Numbered from the stretch's first letter, positions 45,901 to 53,856 are shown. The stretch: 61,138 nucleotides of DNA from Actinokineospora sp. NBRC 105648 (GCF_030269645.1 NZ_BSTR01000047.1:1-61138), one strand, 5' to 3'. Numbers and translations: made by a program. The notes: generated by a model not told the origin, from the letters alone.

Positions 45901-48900
45901 GTAGGAGATGACCGCGGTGGCACCGATGGCGAGGTCCCCGGTCCAGGTCAGCGTCGACCCGGAGTAGCCGACCACACCGGTGTCGGCGCTCGCGCCACCG
46001 GCGTAGTCGGCGTCGTCGAGCGCGCCCGTCAGCGACAACGCGATGGTGGCCCAGGTCAGCGCCGTGGCCCCGGAGTTGGTGACGGTGGTGGTGAAGCCCA
46101 CGACCGCGCCCGGCACCGTGGTCGCCGGGCTCGCCGTCGTCACCGAGGTGAGTCCGGGAACCAGCACGGTCACGGTCGCGGCGCAGCGGGGATCGGCGCC
46201 GCCCGCCGGGCAGTTGCCGCCCGGCGTCGTGGAGGTGACGGTGTTGAACAGCCGCTTGTCGCCGGTGTCCGGGTCGTTCACGGTCACCGAGTAGGTGATC
46301 GTCGCCGTCGCACCGGGGGCGAGCGCCCCGGTCCAGCCCAGCGTCGAGCCGGTCAGCGCGACGGTCCCCGTGGTCGCGGTGGCGTCGCCCCCGTAGCTCG
46401 CGTCGGTGAACACGATGGCGAGGTCGTCGGCGAACGCCGCGGCGGCGAAGGCCGTCTCGCCGTCGTTGACCACCGCGATGGTGTACCCGACCGTCCCACC
46501 CGGCACCGAGGTCGTGGTGTCCGCTGTCTTGGTGATCGTCAGGCCGGGCACCAGGACGGTCACCGTGGTGCGGCACCCCACCACCGCCGACCCGGTCGCG
46601 CACGGGCTGCCCGGGGCGTCGACGACGGCGATCAGCACCAGTGACCTGTTGCCGGTCGGCGGGTTGCGCACGGTCACCGAGATCGTGCCGACCGCGCTCG
46701 CGCCGGGGGCCAGGTCCAGCACCCAGAAGACGGTCCCGTCCGGGTTCGCCACCAGTCCGCCGGTCGAGACGACCGCGTCGTAGTTGTAGTCCGCGTCGTC
46801 CAGCGCGTCGCTCAGGTCGAGGGTGAACGGCAGGTCGTGGTAGTCGGTTTGACCGGTGTTGACCACGGTGACGTTGTAGCGCACGACCGACCCCGGTGTG
46901 GTGGTGGCGGTGTCGGCCACCGCGGTGATCGACAGGCCGGGGACCAGCACGGTCACCGTGCTCGCGCAGCGCGGGTCGGTGCCGCCCGACGGGCAGTTCG
47001 ACCCCGTCGTCGCCGAGGTGACCGACGTGATCAGCAGCAGGTTCCCGGTGTCGGGATCGTTGACGGTCACCGAGTAGGTGATCGTGGCGGTGGCGCCGGT
47101 GGCCAGGTCGCCCACCCAGGTGAGCGTCGCGCCGGTGACCGACGCCGAGCCGCCGGACGCGGCGGCGTCGCCGTTGTAGGTGGCGTCGTCGAGCACACCC
47201 GCCAGCGCCGCGCTGAACGTGGCGCCGGCGTACGGGGTCTGGCCCGTGTTGGTCACCGACACCGTGTGGTGGACCACCGATCCCGGGGTCGTGGTCGCGG
47301 TGTCCGCCGCGGCGGTGATGGTCATGCCCGGGATCCGCACCTGCACGGTGCTGGTGCAACCGGGGTTCGAGCCGCCCACCGGGCACGTGCTGCCCGCGGC
47401 GGCCGAGGTGACGACCGTGGTGAGGACCTTGTCGCCGGGATCGGGAACGCGCACCACGACCGACAGGGTGATCGTCACCTGGGCGCCGACGGCCAGGTCG
47501 CCGGTCCAGGTCACCACTCCCGAGCTGAACACCGCGGTGCCCGAGGTGGCGGCGGCGTCGCCCGCGTAGGTGGCGTCGTCGAGCGCGCCTGCCAGCGCGA
47601 TCGCCGCGCTGGTCCCGGTGTAGGCGGTCTGCCCGGTGTTGGACAGGGTCACCGTGTAGGCCACGGTCGCGCCCGGTGTGGTGGTGCTGGTGGCCGCGCT
47701 GTTGGTGATCACCAGGGCCGGGATCAGCACCGCGACGGTCGCGGTGCACTGGGCCACCGCGGCACCGCTGGGGCAGGAACTCCCCGCCGAGGGCGAGATG
47801 ACGGTCCCGGTCAGCGACCGGTCCCCGGTGTCGGGGTTGGCGACGGTGACCGAGTAGGTGATCGTCGCCGTCGCCCCGGGGGCCAACTGGCCGGTCCAGG
47901 TCAGCGCGGACGCGGTGTAGACCACGTTGCCCGAGGTCGCGGTGCCGTCGCCGTTGTAGGCCGCGTCGTCGAGCACGCCCGCCAGGCTGTCGGTCAGGGT
48001 CGCGGCGGGGTAGGCGGTCTGCCCGGTGTTGGTGACCACGACCTGGAAGCGGACGGTGCCGCCCGGGGTGGTGGTGGCGGTGTCGGCGGTCTTGACGATG
48101 GCCAGGCCGGGAACGGTGACGGTGGCGGTGCACCGGCTGTCCTCCGCGCCGCTCGCGCAGTTGGCGCCGAGTGTCGCCGAGCTGACCGTGTTGGCCAGCA
48201 CCTTGTTGCCCGCCACCGGGTTGTTCACGGTGACCGAGTAGGTGATGGTCACCGACCCGCTCGCGGGCACGGTGCCGGTCCAGCCGAGCGTCGGCGCGGT
48301 GTAGGACACCGTCCCGCTCGACGCGGTGGCGTTGGCGCCGTAGGCCGCGTCGTCGAGCACGCCGGTCAGCGGGTCGCTGATGCCCACCGCGGTGAACGGC
48401 GACGTGGAGCTGTTGGTGATCGTGATCGTGTACGCCACCGCGCTCCCGGGCGCGGCGGAGGAGACGTCGGCGGTCTTGGTGATCACCAGGGGGCCCGCGG
48501 TGACCACCAGCGTGACCGCCTTGCTCGCGGTCTGGTTGTTGGCGTCGGTGACCACCACGGTGAACGAGGAACTGCCCACCGCGGTCGGGGTGCCGGACAG
48601 CACGCCGGTCCCCGGGGTCAGCGCCAGCCCGGCGGGCGGGCTCCCGGCCGGGATGGACCAGACCAGCGGCCCCACCCCGCCCGCCACCTCGAAGGAGTGG
48701 CTGTAGGCGAGTCCGACCTGGCCGCTGGGGAGCGCGCCGTCGGTGAACGTGGGCCGGGCCGCGATGACCACGGTCACCGTCCTGGCCGCGGTCTGGGCGA
48801 ACGAGTCGGTGGCGGCGATGGTCACCGCGAAGGACCCCGCCGCGGTCGGGGTGCCGCTGAGCAGGCCGGTCGAGGAGTTGAGGGTGACGCCTGCGGGCAG

Positions 48901-51567
48901 GCCGCCCGCGGTGACCGCCCAGGTGAACGGGCCGGTGCCGCCGGTCAGGGTCGGCTGCTGGCTGTAGGCCACGCCCACCTCGCCCGGCGCCGGGGCGAAC
49001 ACCAGCGCGGGCGCGGCGGCGATCACCAGCGTGACCGCCTTGGTGGCGGTCAGCCCACTGGCGTCGACCACCCGGACGGTGGAGCTGAAGCTGCCCGCCG
49101 CGGTCGGGGTGCCGCTGAGCAGGCCGGTCGCGCTCGCGAGTGTCAGCCCGTCGGGCAGGGCGCCCGCGCTGATCGACCAGGTGACCGGCGCGGTCCCGTT
49201 GGTGACCGTGAGCTGCCTGCTGTAGGCGACCCCGACCTCGCCCGCGGGTGGGGCCGGGAAGGTGAGGCTCGGTGACTGGTTCGGCGTCACCGACGGCGAG
49301 GCGGCCGAGGGCGGGCCGGTGCCCGCGAGGTTCTGCGCGGCCACGGTGAAGGTGTAGGCCGTGCCCGCGGTCAGGCCGGTCACGGTCTGCGTGGTGCCGG
49401 TGCCGGTGAAGGTCTGCGGGGTCTGCGCGACCGCCCCGATGTACGGGACAACCCGGTAACCGGTGATCGCGCTGCCGCCGTTGGCCGGGGCGGTCCAGGT
49501 CAGGACCGCGGCCAGGCTGCCCGCGCTGGTCGCCGTGATCACCGGTGCGCCGGGCACCGTGTACGGCACGACGGCCGCCGAGGCGGGGCTCGCGGCGGAG
49601 GTCCCGTAGGCGTTGGTCGCGGCGACGGTGAAGGTGTAGGAGGTGTCCGCGGTGAGGCCGGTGAGCGTGCGCGTGGTGGTCGTGGCGTCGAACACCGAGG
49701 GGACCTGGGCCACGCCCGCCCGGTACGGCGTGACGGTGTAGCCGGTGATCGGGCTGCCGTTGGTCGCCGGGGCCACCCAGGTGACGGTCGCGCTGGTGAT
49801 CCCGGGGGCGACGCTCGGTGCCGCGGGCGTCGCGGGCCGATCGACGTAGGCGTAGCTCGCCGCGGCCGCGACCCCCGAGGTCACCACGGTGACGGTGACC
49901 GCCGCGGCACCGGTCCGGGCGGGCATCGAGGAGATGACGAGCGTGCCGCCGCTGACCGTGAAGCACCCCGGCGCGGCCGCCCCCGGGCAGGGCAGCAGCG
50001 TGACCGGCGTGCCCGCCTGCTGCTGGGCCGCGGTGCCGATCTCGATGGCTGTGGCGGCGGTGATGTTCGTGCCGCCGACGGTGACCGTCCCGCCCCCGGA
50101 GACCGAGCCGATGGCGGGGGTGACCGTGATGGCGGCGGGCGCGGTGGGCAGGGTGCCCGCCGCGGTGGCGCCCGCGGCGGCGGGGTTGGCGTCCGCGGCG
50201 GTGACCCCGGTCGGCGACGCGCTCTGCACCGTCGCCGCTGTCATGTTCGCCGCCGTCACGATGGCCACCACGGTGAGCACGGGCAGGGCGGTGCCGTTGG
50301 CGAAGGCCGAGCCGCTGGTCGTGCAGGTGATCACGCGGCCGACCGGGGCCTGGCAGACCCACCCGGTGCCGTACCCGCCCACCGCGACGACACCGGTCGG
50401 GACGGTCTGGGTGATCGAGACCGGGCTGGTCTCGTCGGCGCCCGCCAGCACGCTCGCGGCGATCTTGTAGGTGACCGGGTCGCCCGGTTGCGAGGTCGCC
50501 GCCGAGTAGGAGGTGGTGCCCACCGCGAGCTGCGGGACCGGGTTGAAGGTCAGGACCTTGACCCCGCTGATCTCGTGCACGTCGGTCACCGAGCCGGTGG
50601 AGCCGACGAACCCGAACGCCAGTTGCTTGGGCACCCCGGACGGGGAGAGCCAGCTCGTCGCCGGGTACAGGCCGGCGGCGACCGCGGGAAGTGCCCCCGC
50701 CAGGGTCCTCGTGGCCTGCCCGACGGGGGTGACCACGACCTTGTAGGTGCCCGCCGCGACCGACACCCCCGAGTCGGAGGTGAACGCCGACGCGGTCGGG
50801 TTCACCAGCACCTGGACCGGGACGGCGGAGGCGGCCCGGGTGGCCGCCCGCAGCGCGACCTTGGAGCCCGCGGTGCCGTCGTAGGTCGTGACCAGCCCGC
50901 AGTAGCCGACCAGCCCGTTCCCCGGGCCGCGCACCACCACCGCGCCCGCGGTCACCACGGAGATGGTCGACGGGTTGGCGCACCCGGTGCCGGAGAACGA
51001 GTTGGAGCTGTAGTTGCCGAACACGTCGAGGCCGACCCCGAGGTAGCCGTTGGTCAACCCCCGCACCGAGCCCGCCGGGGAGTACCCGAGCGACCCGCCG
51101 GAGGGGCCGATGGTGCTCGGCGCGGCCGGGTTCGCCGGGTCGACCGCGGCGAGCAGGAACGCGATCCCGTCGGCGCTGCCGCCGCCCCACTGGTAGGCGG
51201 TGAAGGACACGTCGAGGCCGTTGGAGGTGGGGAAGCTGGTCTGGCCGAACACACCGCCCACCTGGTTGATGGTGGAGTTGGTCAGCCGCAGCTTGCCCGC
51301 GCCCTGCGCGTCGGTGGTGCCCGCGCAGCTGAGTAGGGGGAGCGTGGCGCTGTTGCCCGAGGCGGTGAGGCAGGCGGCGTTGACGCCGGAGGCGGGCAGC
51401 GGCACCGTGACCGTCCCGGTCCCGTCGACGGTCCGGTTGGCGAAGGAGTTCTGGAACAGCACCGTGCCCGCCGCCGCGGCGACCGGGGCGGACACCACGC
51501 CGCCGAACGTGCTCAGCAGGGTCACCGCGGCGACGGTGAGCAGGGCGCGCCGCTTGGGCCTAGGCAC
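39931..51567 (-). CDS. Giant multidomain surface protein (lectin-like head, 21 DUF11 repeats, WxL-like C-terminus)
   Basis: A 3878-residue secreted protein. Signal peptide 1-33; L-type-lectin-like head about 36-345 (NGYLGVGLDVFGNYSSNSFS); a DUF11-like spacer 346-465; TIG/IPT domain near 477-575 (GSVSGGGTVTVGGTNI); two Fn3 domains near 579 and 672; three putative-Ig (He_PIG) domains near 766, 852 and 937 (GEVGVAYSQQ, LLSGTPTAAGSF); then 21 DUF11 repeats of about 130 residues (1022-3744), nearly all with two cysteines in the pattern NC...DPRC. The last about 133 residues are a WxL-like domain also found in the 194-residue protein of the locus. No LPxTG motif or membrane anchor. GTG 51567 overlaps the DUF916-like gene by eight bases. 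Probably an adhesin or wall fibre. Confidence 0.9.
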   Translation of the reverse strand: MPRPKRRALLTVAAVTLLSTFGGVVSAPVAAAAGTVLFQNSFANRTVDGTGTVTVPLPASGVNAACLTASGNSATLPLLSCAGTTDAQGAGKLRLTNSTINQVGGVFGQTSFPTSNGLDVSFTAYQWGGGSADGIAFLLAAVDPANPAAPSTIGPSGGSLGYSPAGSVRGLTNGYLGVGLDVFGNYSSNSFSGTGCANPSTISVVTAGAVVVRGPGNGLVGYCGLVTTYDGTAGSKVALRAATRAASAVPVQVLVNPTASAFTSDSGVSVAAGTYKVVVTPVGQATRTLAGALPAVAAGLYPATSWLSPSGVPKQLAFGFVGSTGSVTDVHEISGVKVLTFNPVPQLAVGTTSYSAATSQPGDPVTYKIAASVLAGADETSPVSITQTVPTGVVAVGGYGTGWVCQAPVGRVITCTTSGSAFANGTALPVLTVVAIVTAANMTAATVQSASPTGVTAADANPAAAGATAAGTLPTAPAAITVTPAIGSVSGGGTVTVGGTNITAATAIEIGTAAQQQAGTPVTLLPCPGAAAPGCFTVSGGTLVISSMPARTGAAAVTVTVVTSGVAAAASYAYVDRPATPAAPSVAPGITSATVTWVAPATNGSPITGYTVTPYRAGVAQVPSVFDATTTTRTLTGLTADTSYTFTVAATNAYGTSAASPASAAVVPYTVPGAPVITATSAGSLAAVLTWTAPANGGSAITGYRVVPYIGAVAQTPQTFTGTGTTQTVTGLTAGTAYTFTVAAQNLAGTGPPSAASPSVTPNQSPSLTFPAPPAGEVGVAYSRQLTVTNGTAPVTWSISAGALPDGLTLASATGLLSGTPTAAGSFSSTVRVVDASGLTATKAVTLVIAAAPALVFAPAPGEVGVAYSQQPTLTGGTGPFTWAVTAGGLPAGVTLNSSTGLLSGTPTAAGSFAVTIAATDSFAQTAARTVTVVIAARPTFTDGALPSGQVGLAYSHSFEVAGGVGPLVWSIPAGSPPAGLALTPGTGVLSGTPTAVGSSSFTVVVTDANNQTASKAVTLVVTAGPLVITKTADVSSAAPGSAVAYTITITNSSTSPFTAVGISDPLTGVLDDAAYGANATASSGTVSYTAPTLGWTGTVPASGSVTITYSVTVNNPVAGNKVLANTVSSATLGANCASGAEDSRCTATVTVPGLAIVKTADTATTTPGGTVRFQVVVTNTGQTAYPAATLTDSLAGVLDDAAYNGDGTATSGNVVYTASALTWTGQLAPGATATITYSVTVANPDTGDRSLTGTVISPSAGSSCPSGAAVAQCTATVAVLIPALVITNSAATSTTTPGATVAYTVTLSNTGQTAYTGTSAAIALAGALDDATYAGDAAATSGTAVFSSGVVTWTGDLAVGAQVTITLSVVVRVPDPGDKVLTTVVTSAAAGSTCPVGGSNPGCTSTVQVRIPGMTITAAADTATTTPGSVVHHTVSVTNTGQTPYAGATFSAALAGVLDDATYNGDAAASGGSASVTGATLTWVGDLATGATATITYSVTVNDPDTGNLLLITSVTSATTGSNCPSGGTDPRCASTVTVLVPGLSITAVADTATTTPGSVVRYNVTVVNTGQTDYHDLPFTLDLSDALDDADYNYDAVVSTGGLVANPDGTVFWVLDLAPGASAVGTISVTVRNPPTGNRSLVLIAVVDAPGSPCATGSAVVGCRTTVTVLVPGLTITKTADTTTSVPGGTVGYTIAVVNDGETAFAAAAFADDLAIVFTDASYGGDATATTGTVALTGSTLGWTGALAPGATATITYSVTVNDPDTGDKRLFNTVTSTTPGGNCPAGGADPRCAATVTVLVPGLTSVTTASPATTVPGAVVGFTTTVTNSGATALTWATIALSLTGALDDADYAGGASADTGVVGYSGSTLTWTGDLAIGATAVISYAVTVHTATGGDNLVTVTSASSTSGANCAPGGTDPRCAVTVPVARLVLTYGYIAPTITPGGMVQYLATFTNTGQVPYVDIAVAFLAPDTVDDALPGGNQTASSGTLLLSASGITWTGSIPVGGVVDLAATLLIQNPDLGDRILIATIESAAPGNNCPAGGTDPRCTSLVTVVVPALTVAKTANTTYTGPGGTVGYTITAHNTGETPYTGATISDTLVGVLDDANYNGDAAASTGVVSFSSPTLSWTGDLAVGATATITYSVTAHVAGGGDKTMVNPVSSTTVGSTCAPASPVPACHSTVAVLTPGLTIEKTADLANATLGTEVTYTVVTRNSGQTPQTAATFTDPLTDVLDDAVYDPDDTTASSGTVGYTDGVLTWSGSLAPGASATVSYTATINTPASGDRTMVNTVTSTSAGANCASGSTDPRCTATVAVINAVSLTFTKTAGVAATVAGGVVAYTVTVANSTEAALTGVAYTDPLGGVLDDADYNGDALASSGTIGLSGTNLIWTGTVAALSTVTVTYSVTVHATTTGDQVLDGAVSSTSLPESDNCAPGSGDPRCTAPVPVAGLVLEQHFTEATTTPGSVVRLTATFTNTGALPYTGITVSSPSAGVVDDAIPVGDQTASSGTLVLSSTAITWTGDVPVGGVITISGTVTVQNPDLGDRFLTGTLVSSALGNNCPAGGTDPRCVSGLVVQLPELTIAKTSNTPYTLPGGTVGFTVTIHNTGEAAYTGATVSDTFAGLLDDAAYDGNAIATSGTLAFSSPVLTWTGDLAAGATATITYTTTARDPGTGDKTMLNAVSSDVAGSTCPTASPNTACRSIVVVLTPLLTVVSAADTSTTVPGATVGYTVTATNTGQTVYPAADITIALSGVLDDATYAGDASASSGSVQFSAPALSWTGTLYPGSTVTISYSVVVDQPVTGDFRLDQTAASASAGSTCPAAGNDPRCATSVPVASMHIVNATDVATAKPTSVVRTTVTLTNTGQVPYFGAVVSDSLVGSLDDATYNGDAQATTGSLRLEVGTGRVVWTGDLAIGESVAVTGSVTVANPPPGDRVLTSLVTSDAPATNCPTADPGPECATSVAVLMPALTIVKAADTTLSTPGGTVGYTITISDTGETPYTAATVLDSLAGVLPDATYAGDATATSGSVVLDGETLTWTGDLAVGQSVVVGYSVRVDDPDLGDKNMVNVVRSDELGSSCPSGAPAPGCAVQVMVRIPALDIAITADRTSTVPGGTVGYTVTVRNAGQTAYLTASVTTPLAGILDDAAYNGDAVATAGTVTLVGQSLTWAGDLAIGATAVTTFTVTVADPDLGNRVLAASVGSAEPGSTCGTQPQCASTVAVLIPGLSVAITAGTATATPGERIAFTITIANTGQTPYPEASVSTALTDILDDAEFDGVVTASSGVPTYTAPALGWTGSLAVGATATIGFAVTVRDPDPGDKALSTTVVSQAQGSSCPVGSGNPACTAAVTVLVPALTLVIVAGAPVTTPGAVVEYTIVITNTGQTAYLGAVVTNALSAVLPDADYNGDAEASSGVLGYEDQTLTWTGDLPVAASAVITYSITVHDPDTGDKQMDNRVASTSPGSTCPPESASPACVAQVRVLVPALLLTKAADTAVVIAGGTVTYTVTLLNSGETDYLPASFTDPLVDVLDDADYGGDATAGTGTVEYADGTLTWSGALAVGETAVITYSAAVRFPAGGDRSLANTVTSATQGGNCATGADPRCGAVVAVLVPGLDIAKTADASQVVAGGTLGYTVTATNTGAADYPAAALVDSLTGVLDDAAYNGDATATTGTVSYVDEELGWTGALPVGATVVIRYSVTAALGGTGDGSLDNRVRSLSVGGSCAADSTDPRCTTSTGLAARTLTLSGLTPSFTLTGLPGSTVSADGVVTMTVTTNSSSGYAVTVRATGAVLAPATPGNTASIPVGLLGVRENGAGEFRGLSADTPLVVHQQGTPSGPQGDAVSNDYRIQIPFIESDTYSVTLEYIAGAL
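40330..48500 (-). repeat. Tandem array of 21 DUF11-coding repeats
   Basis: Inside the giant gene about 390-base units repeat 21 times. Each encodes [LIV]PxLxIxxTADT, TPGGTVGYTVTVTNTGQTPY, GVLDDAxYNGDA, LTWTGDLAxGATATITYSV and two spaced cysteines, though some units deviate. The units are diverged (roughly 40-60% identical in protein by eye), so they are old, not recent slippage products. Two units (the 8th and 12th) form a subtype with DDALPGGNQTASSGTL-like sequence, pointing to duplication of a block of about four units. Confidence 0.88.
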
Positions 51568-52554
51568 TGGCGTTCCCGGCGGGGGTCGTCAGCCGGGCCG
51601 CTGCCTCGGCCACCAGGGTCCGGAAGTGCCGCCGCCGCAACCGCAGCCCTACCACGAGCGCGAGCACGAGCCCGATGGCGAGGCCGAGCAGGTGCAACGG
51701 GAAGACGATGACGCGGGTGGTCACGCTCTGGGTGCTGCCGTCGGCGTTGGTGAACGAGATCGTCGGGTGGCAGACGCACATCAAGGGGGTGTCCCAGGTG
51801 GTGCCGATGTCCCGGGTCCCACCGCGCGGCACGGTGAAGTCCGGGAACGCCGCCGCCGAGCCCGGCGCGGCCACGGTGAGCCGGGTCGGCCCCCGGAAGT
51901 CCCGGTGCACGGTGCCGACGTTGCGCACCCGTGCGGTGACGTCCACGGTGCCGCCCATCGCGAACCCGGACACGGCGAGGTCGCTGATGGCGGCCGACTC
52001 GTCGGTCGGGCCGGGGACGGTGACGTAGACGGGCGCGGCCACACCGCGGTTGATCCGGACGTTGGCCGCGGTCTCGGCCGCGGGCACCAGGAACACCAGG
52101 GCCACCTGGTGATCGCCCGGTTCGGGCTCGCGGCGGGGGCGACGGTCGCGGTGACGAGTTGGGTCGCGCCCGGCGCCACCCGGAAGCTCTCGGGGGAGAC
52201 GGTCACCCACGCCGAGGCCGAGTACGGCGCGCTCGCCTGGAAGACGAGGCTGCCGTCGAGCCCGCCGGTGAAGTCCCGCTTCTGGACCACGACGTCGACC
52301 GCGGCCGTCCCGCGGTTGACCAGCAGCACCAGCGACGAGCTGCCGATGTCGCCGGGCTTGATCACCAGCCGGGTGGGGCTGATGGTCAGCGAGAACTCCG
52401 ACGGGGCCGGGCGGTAGGAGGTCGAGACCGAGGGGGTGACCGGGACCGGAGGGGCCGGGGTGGTGGCCCCGGCCCCTCCGGTGGTGGGCGCCGACCAGCC
52501 GAGCACGAGCAGACAGGTCGTCAGGAGGCGACTGGGTCGGAGCACGTCGGCCAT
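51560..52554 (-). CDS. DUF916-like (WxL-interacting) membrane protein with apparent frameshift
   Basis: About 331 residues if one base is restored. The first part reads from ATG 52554: signal peptide, then the DUF916-type domain (FSLTISPTRLVIKPGDIGSS; VTVSPESFRVAPGATQLVTA). Near 52137 the frame shifts and continues as EPEPGDHQVALVFLVPAAE, a second beta domain (DVTARVRNVGTVHRDFRGPT), one membrane helix (LLGLAIGLVLALVVGL) and a basic tail, ending at 51560. The break falls in GGGGG (52135-52139, CCCCC on the coding strand); one extra C restores the frame. The span of 995 bases confirms one missing base. Either a sequencing error, a phase-variable tract or real recoding. Family role: binds peptidoglycan and WxL proteins. 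Confidence 0.8.
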
Positions 52555-52593
52555 CTCGGCCTCTTCTCCTCGGTGGGGGGGCGACCGGCTCTG

Positions 52594-53178
52594 CTACAAG
52601 GTGGTCGCCACGTAGTCCAGCGTCGCGGTGTAGGTGTCCTCGTTCACGAACGGGATGTCCACCTGGTAGTCGTCGCTGAGCGCGTCGCCGCCCTCGGCTG
52701 ACCTGGTCGACTGGGAGTGCACCGTGGCCGTCGTCGCCGAGCTCAGCGCCGTGTAGGGCGTCGTCCCGGTCTCGCGCACCGACAGCGCGCCGATCGGGAT
52801 CGAGTCGGTGTTGCCGGGCGCCCCGGCCACCATGGTGGCGGTCTGGCTCTGGACGGTGACCGAGTAGCCCGCGAGGTTGTTGGTCTCGACGTTGAGCGCC
52901 ACGGCGCCCAGACCGGTCACGGTGGCACCCGGGATGCCCGAGAGGGTGAACGACGGGGTGAGCCCGGTCAGCGCGATCGAGGTGGTGACCTCGACGTTCG
53001 CGTCGGTGCTGCCCGTGTCGGTGTCGCCTGGCGCGGCCACCGCCGAGCCCATCGTCATCCCGGCGAAGGCGGCCACCGCGGCCCCGACGACAGTGCCGCG
53101 CAACGCCGCCCGTCGGACGCGCGCTCGCTGGGTCCTCGGTGCGGATGAATCGTCCCGTGCGAACAGTGGTGTCGTCAC
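52594..53178 (-). CDS. Small secreted WxL-like protein
   Basis: A 194-residue exported protein. A long basic N-terminus (27 residues) precedes the signal core (VVGAAVAAFAGMTMGSAVAA). Residues about 67-194 align almost without gaps to the C-terminus of the giant protein: GLTPSFTLSGIPGATV, NNLAGYSVTVQSQ, PGNTDSIPIGALSVRE, GDALSDDYQVDIPFVNEDTY and a final TATLDYVATTL. The two places where Firmicutes WxL domains carry W-x-L hold Tyr here (GYSVTV and LDYVA). GTG 53178 follows GAAGGA. First gene of the operon; the DUF916-like gene begins 40 bases later. Likely attached non-covalently to the wall. Confidence 0.82.
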   Translation of the reverse strand: MTTPLFARDDSSAPRTQRARVRRAALRGTVVGAAVAAFAGMTMGSAVAAPGDTDTGSTDANVEVTTSIALTGLTPSFTLSGIPGATVTGLGAVALNVETNNLAGYSVTVQSQTATMVAGAPGNTDSIPIGALSVRETGTTPYTALSSATTATVHSQSTRSAEGGDALSDDYQVDIPFVNEDTYTATLDYVATTL

Positions 53179-53230
53179 TTGGGTTCCTTCGAAACGGAGC
53201 GTTTTGACTGGAAGTCACGCTCGTAGTGCC

Positions 53231-53258
53231 ACGCTACAGCTATTCTTGGCCAGGTCAA
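53231..53258 (-). promoter_or_regulatory. Promoter of the WxL-like surface operon
   Basis: On the minus strand TTGACC (53258-53253) and TAGCGT (53236-53231) are separated by 16 bases, a good housekeeping-type actinobacterial promoter. It gives a leader of about 45 bases before GTG 53178. Confidence 0.6.
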
Positions 53259-53856
53259 TCAGTCCTTTTCGGGGGCGTCGAACAGAATCCGCCCACCAAT
53301 TCGACCCATTTCCCCGGAGCGTGATGACTCCGCCCTCCAACGGGCCGGCGGCGGGCTGGATCGCCCCCAGCACACCGCTCGCAGCCGCCGCGAACACGCT
53401 GCGTGCGCCTGGTCGGGGTTGGTGCTTGCGCTGAGCAGGCGAGGAAGTCCGGCAATGATCTGCGACACAGGCCAGGCAGCCCCGCAGATTCGTAGCTGTA
53501 AGTAATCGGCGTCGCCGGTCACTTTGATGCCTTTTCGGTGCCCTGTCCCCGGGGCGATGAGCCTGCGAGATCCACAACTGGTCACGCGCGCGTCTGCGAT
53601 TTTCTCGGTCACCCGGGATTTCGCTCGACAAATCGACCCCGTTGCCAACCGGATTTCTCGGCGAATTCCCCCGGGCCGGAGTCCGGGGCGCACCGGGACC
53701 GGTCCGGGCGCGACCACCCGCCACCGCGCCGACCGGACCCACCCGCGCGCGGTCCGCCGGTCGGCGGGCCCGGTTGGGCGAAGTGGCCGCACGTGGCCGC
53801 GCCCCCGCCGCCCCGCCCGGCGCGCCTCCCGGCCCCGCGCGATGATCAAGCGAGTG
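53259..53856. other. Divergent intergenic region
   Basis: About 600 bases between the surface operon promoter and the HNH nuclease gene. Codon use in all frames is poor and interrupted. It is AT-richer near 53470-53660, then very GC-rich to 53830. No RNA gene recognised. Confidence 0.4.

Noticed and set aside
40300..48500. Regular repeats that could be taken for a CRISPR or satellite array
   Set aside because: The period is about 390 bases, the units are diverged, and they keep one open frame with a recognisable protein domain.
46837..49275. An 812-codon plus-strand frame opposite the giant gene
   Set aside because: It mirrors the repeat structure of the minus strand and has Arg/Gly/His-rich composition without a domain.
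51560..53218. One 552-codon minus-strand frame running through the small WxL-like gene and the DUF916-like gene
   Set aside because: Only its last about 190 codons are sensible. The first part is out of frame with both the small protein and the start of the DUF916-like protein, which is explained better by one missing base.
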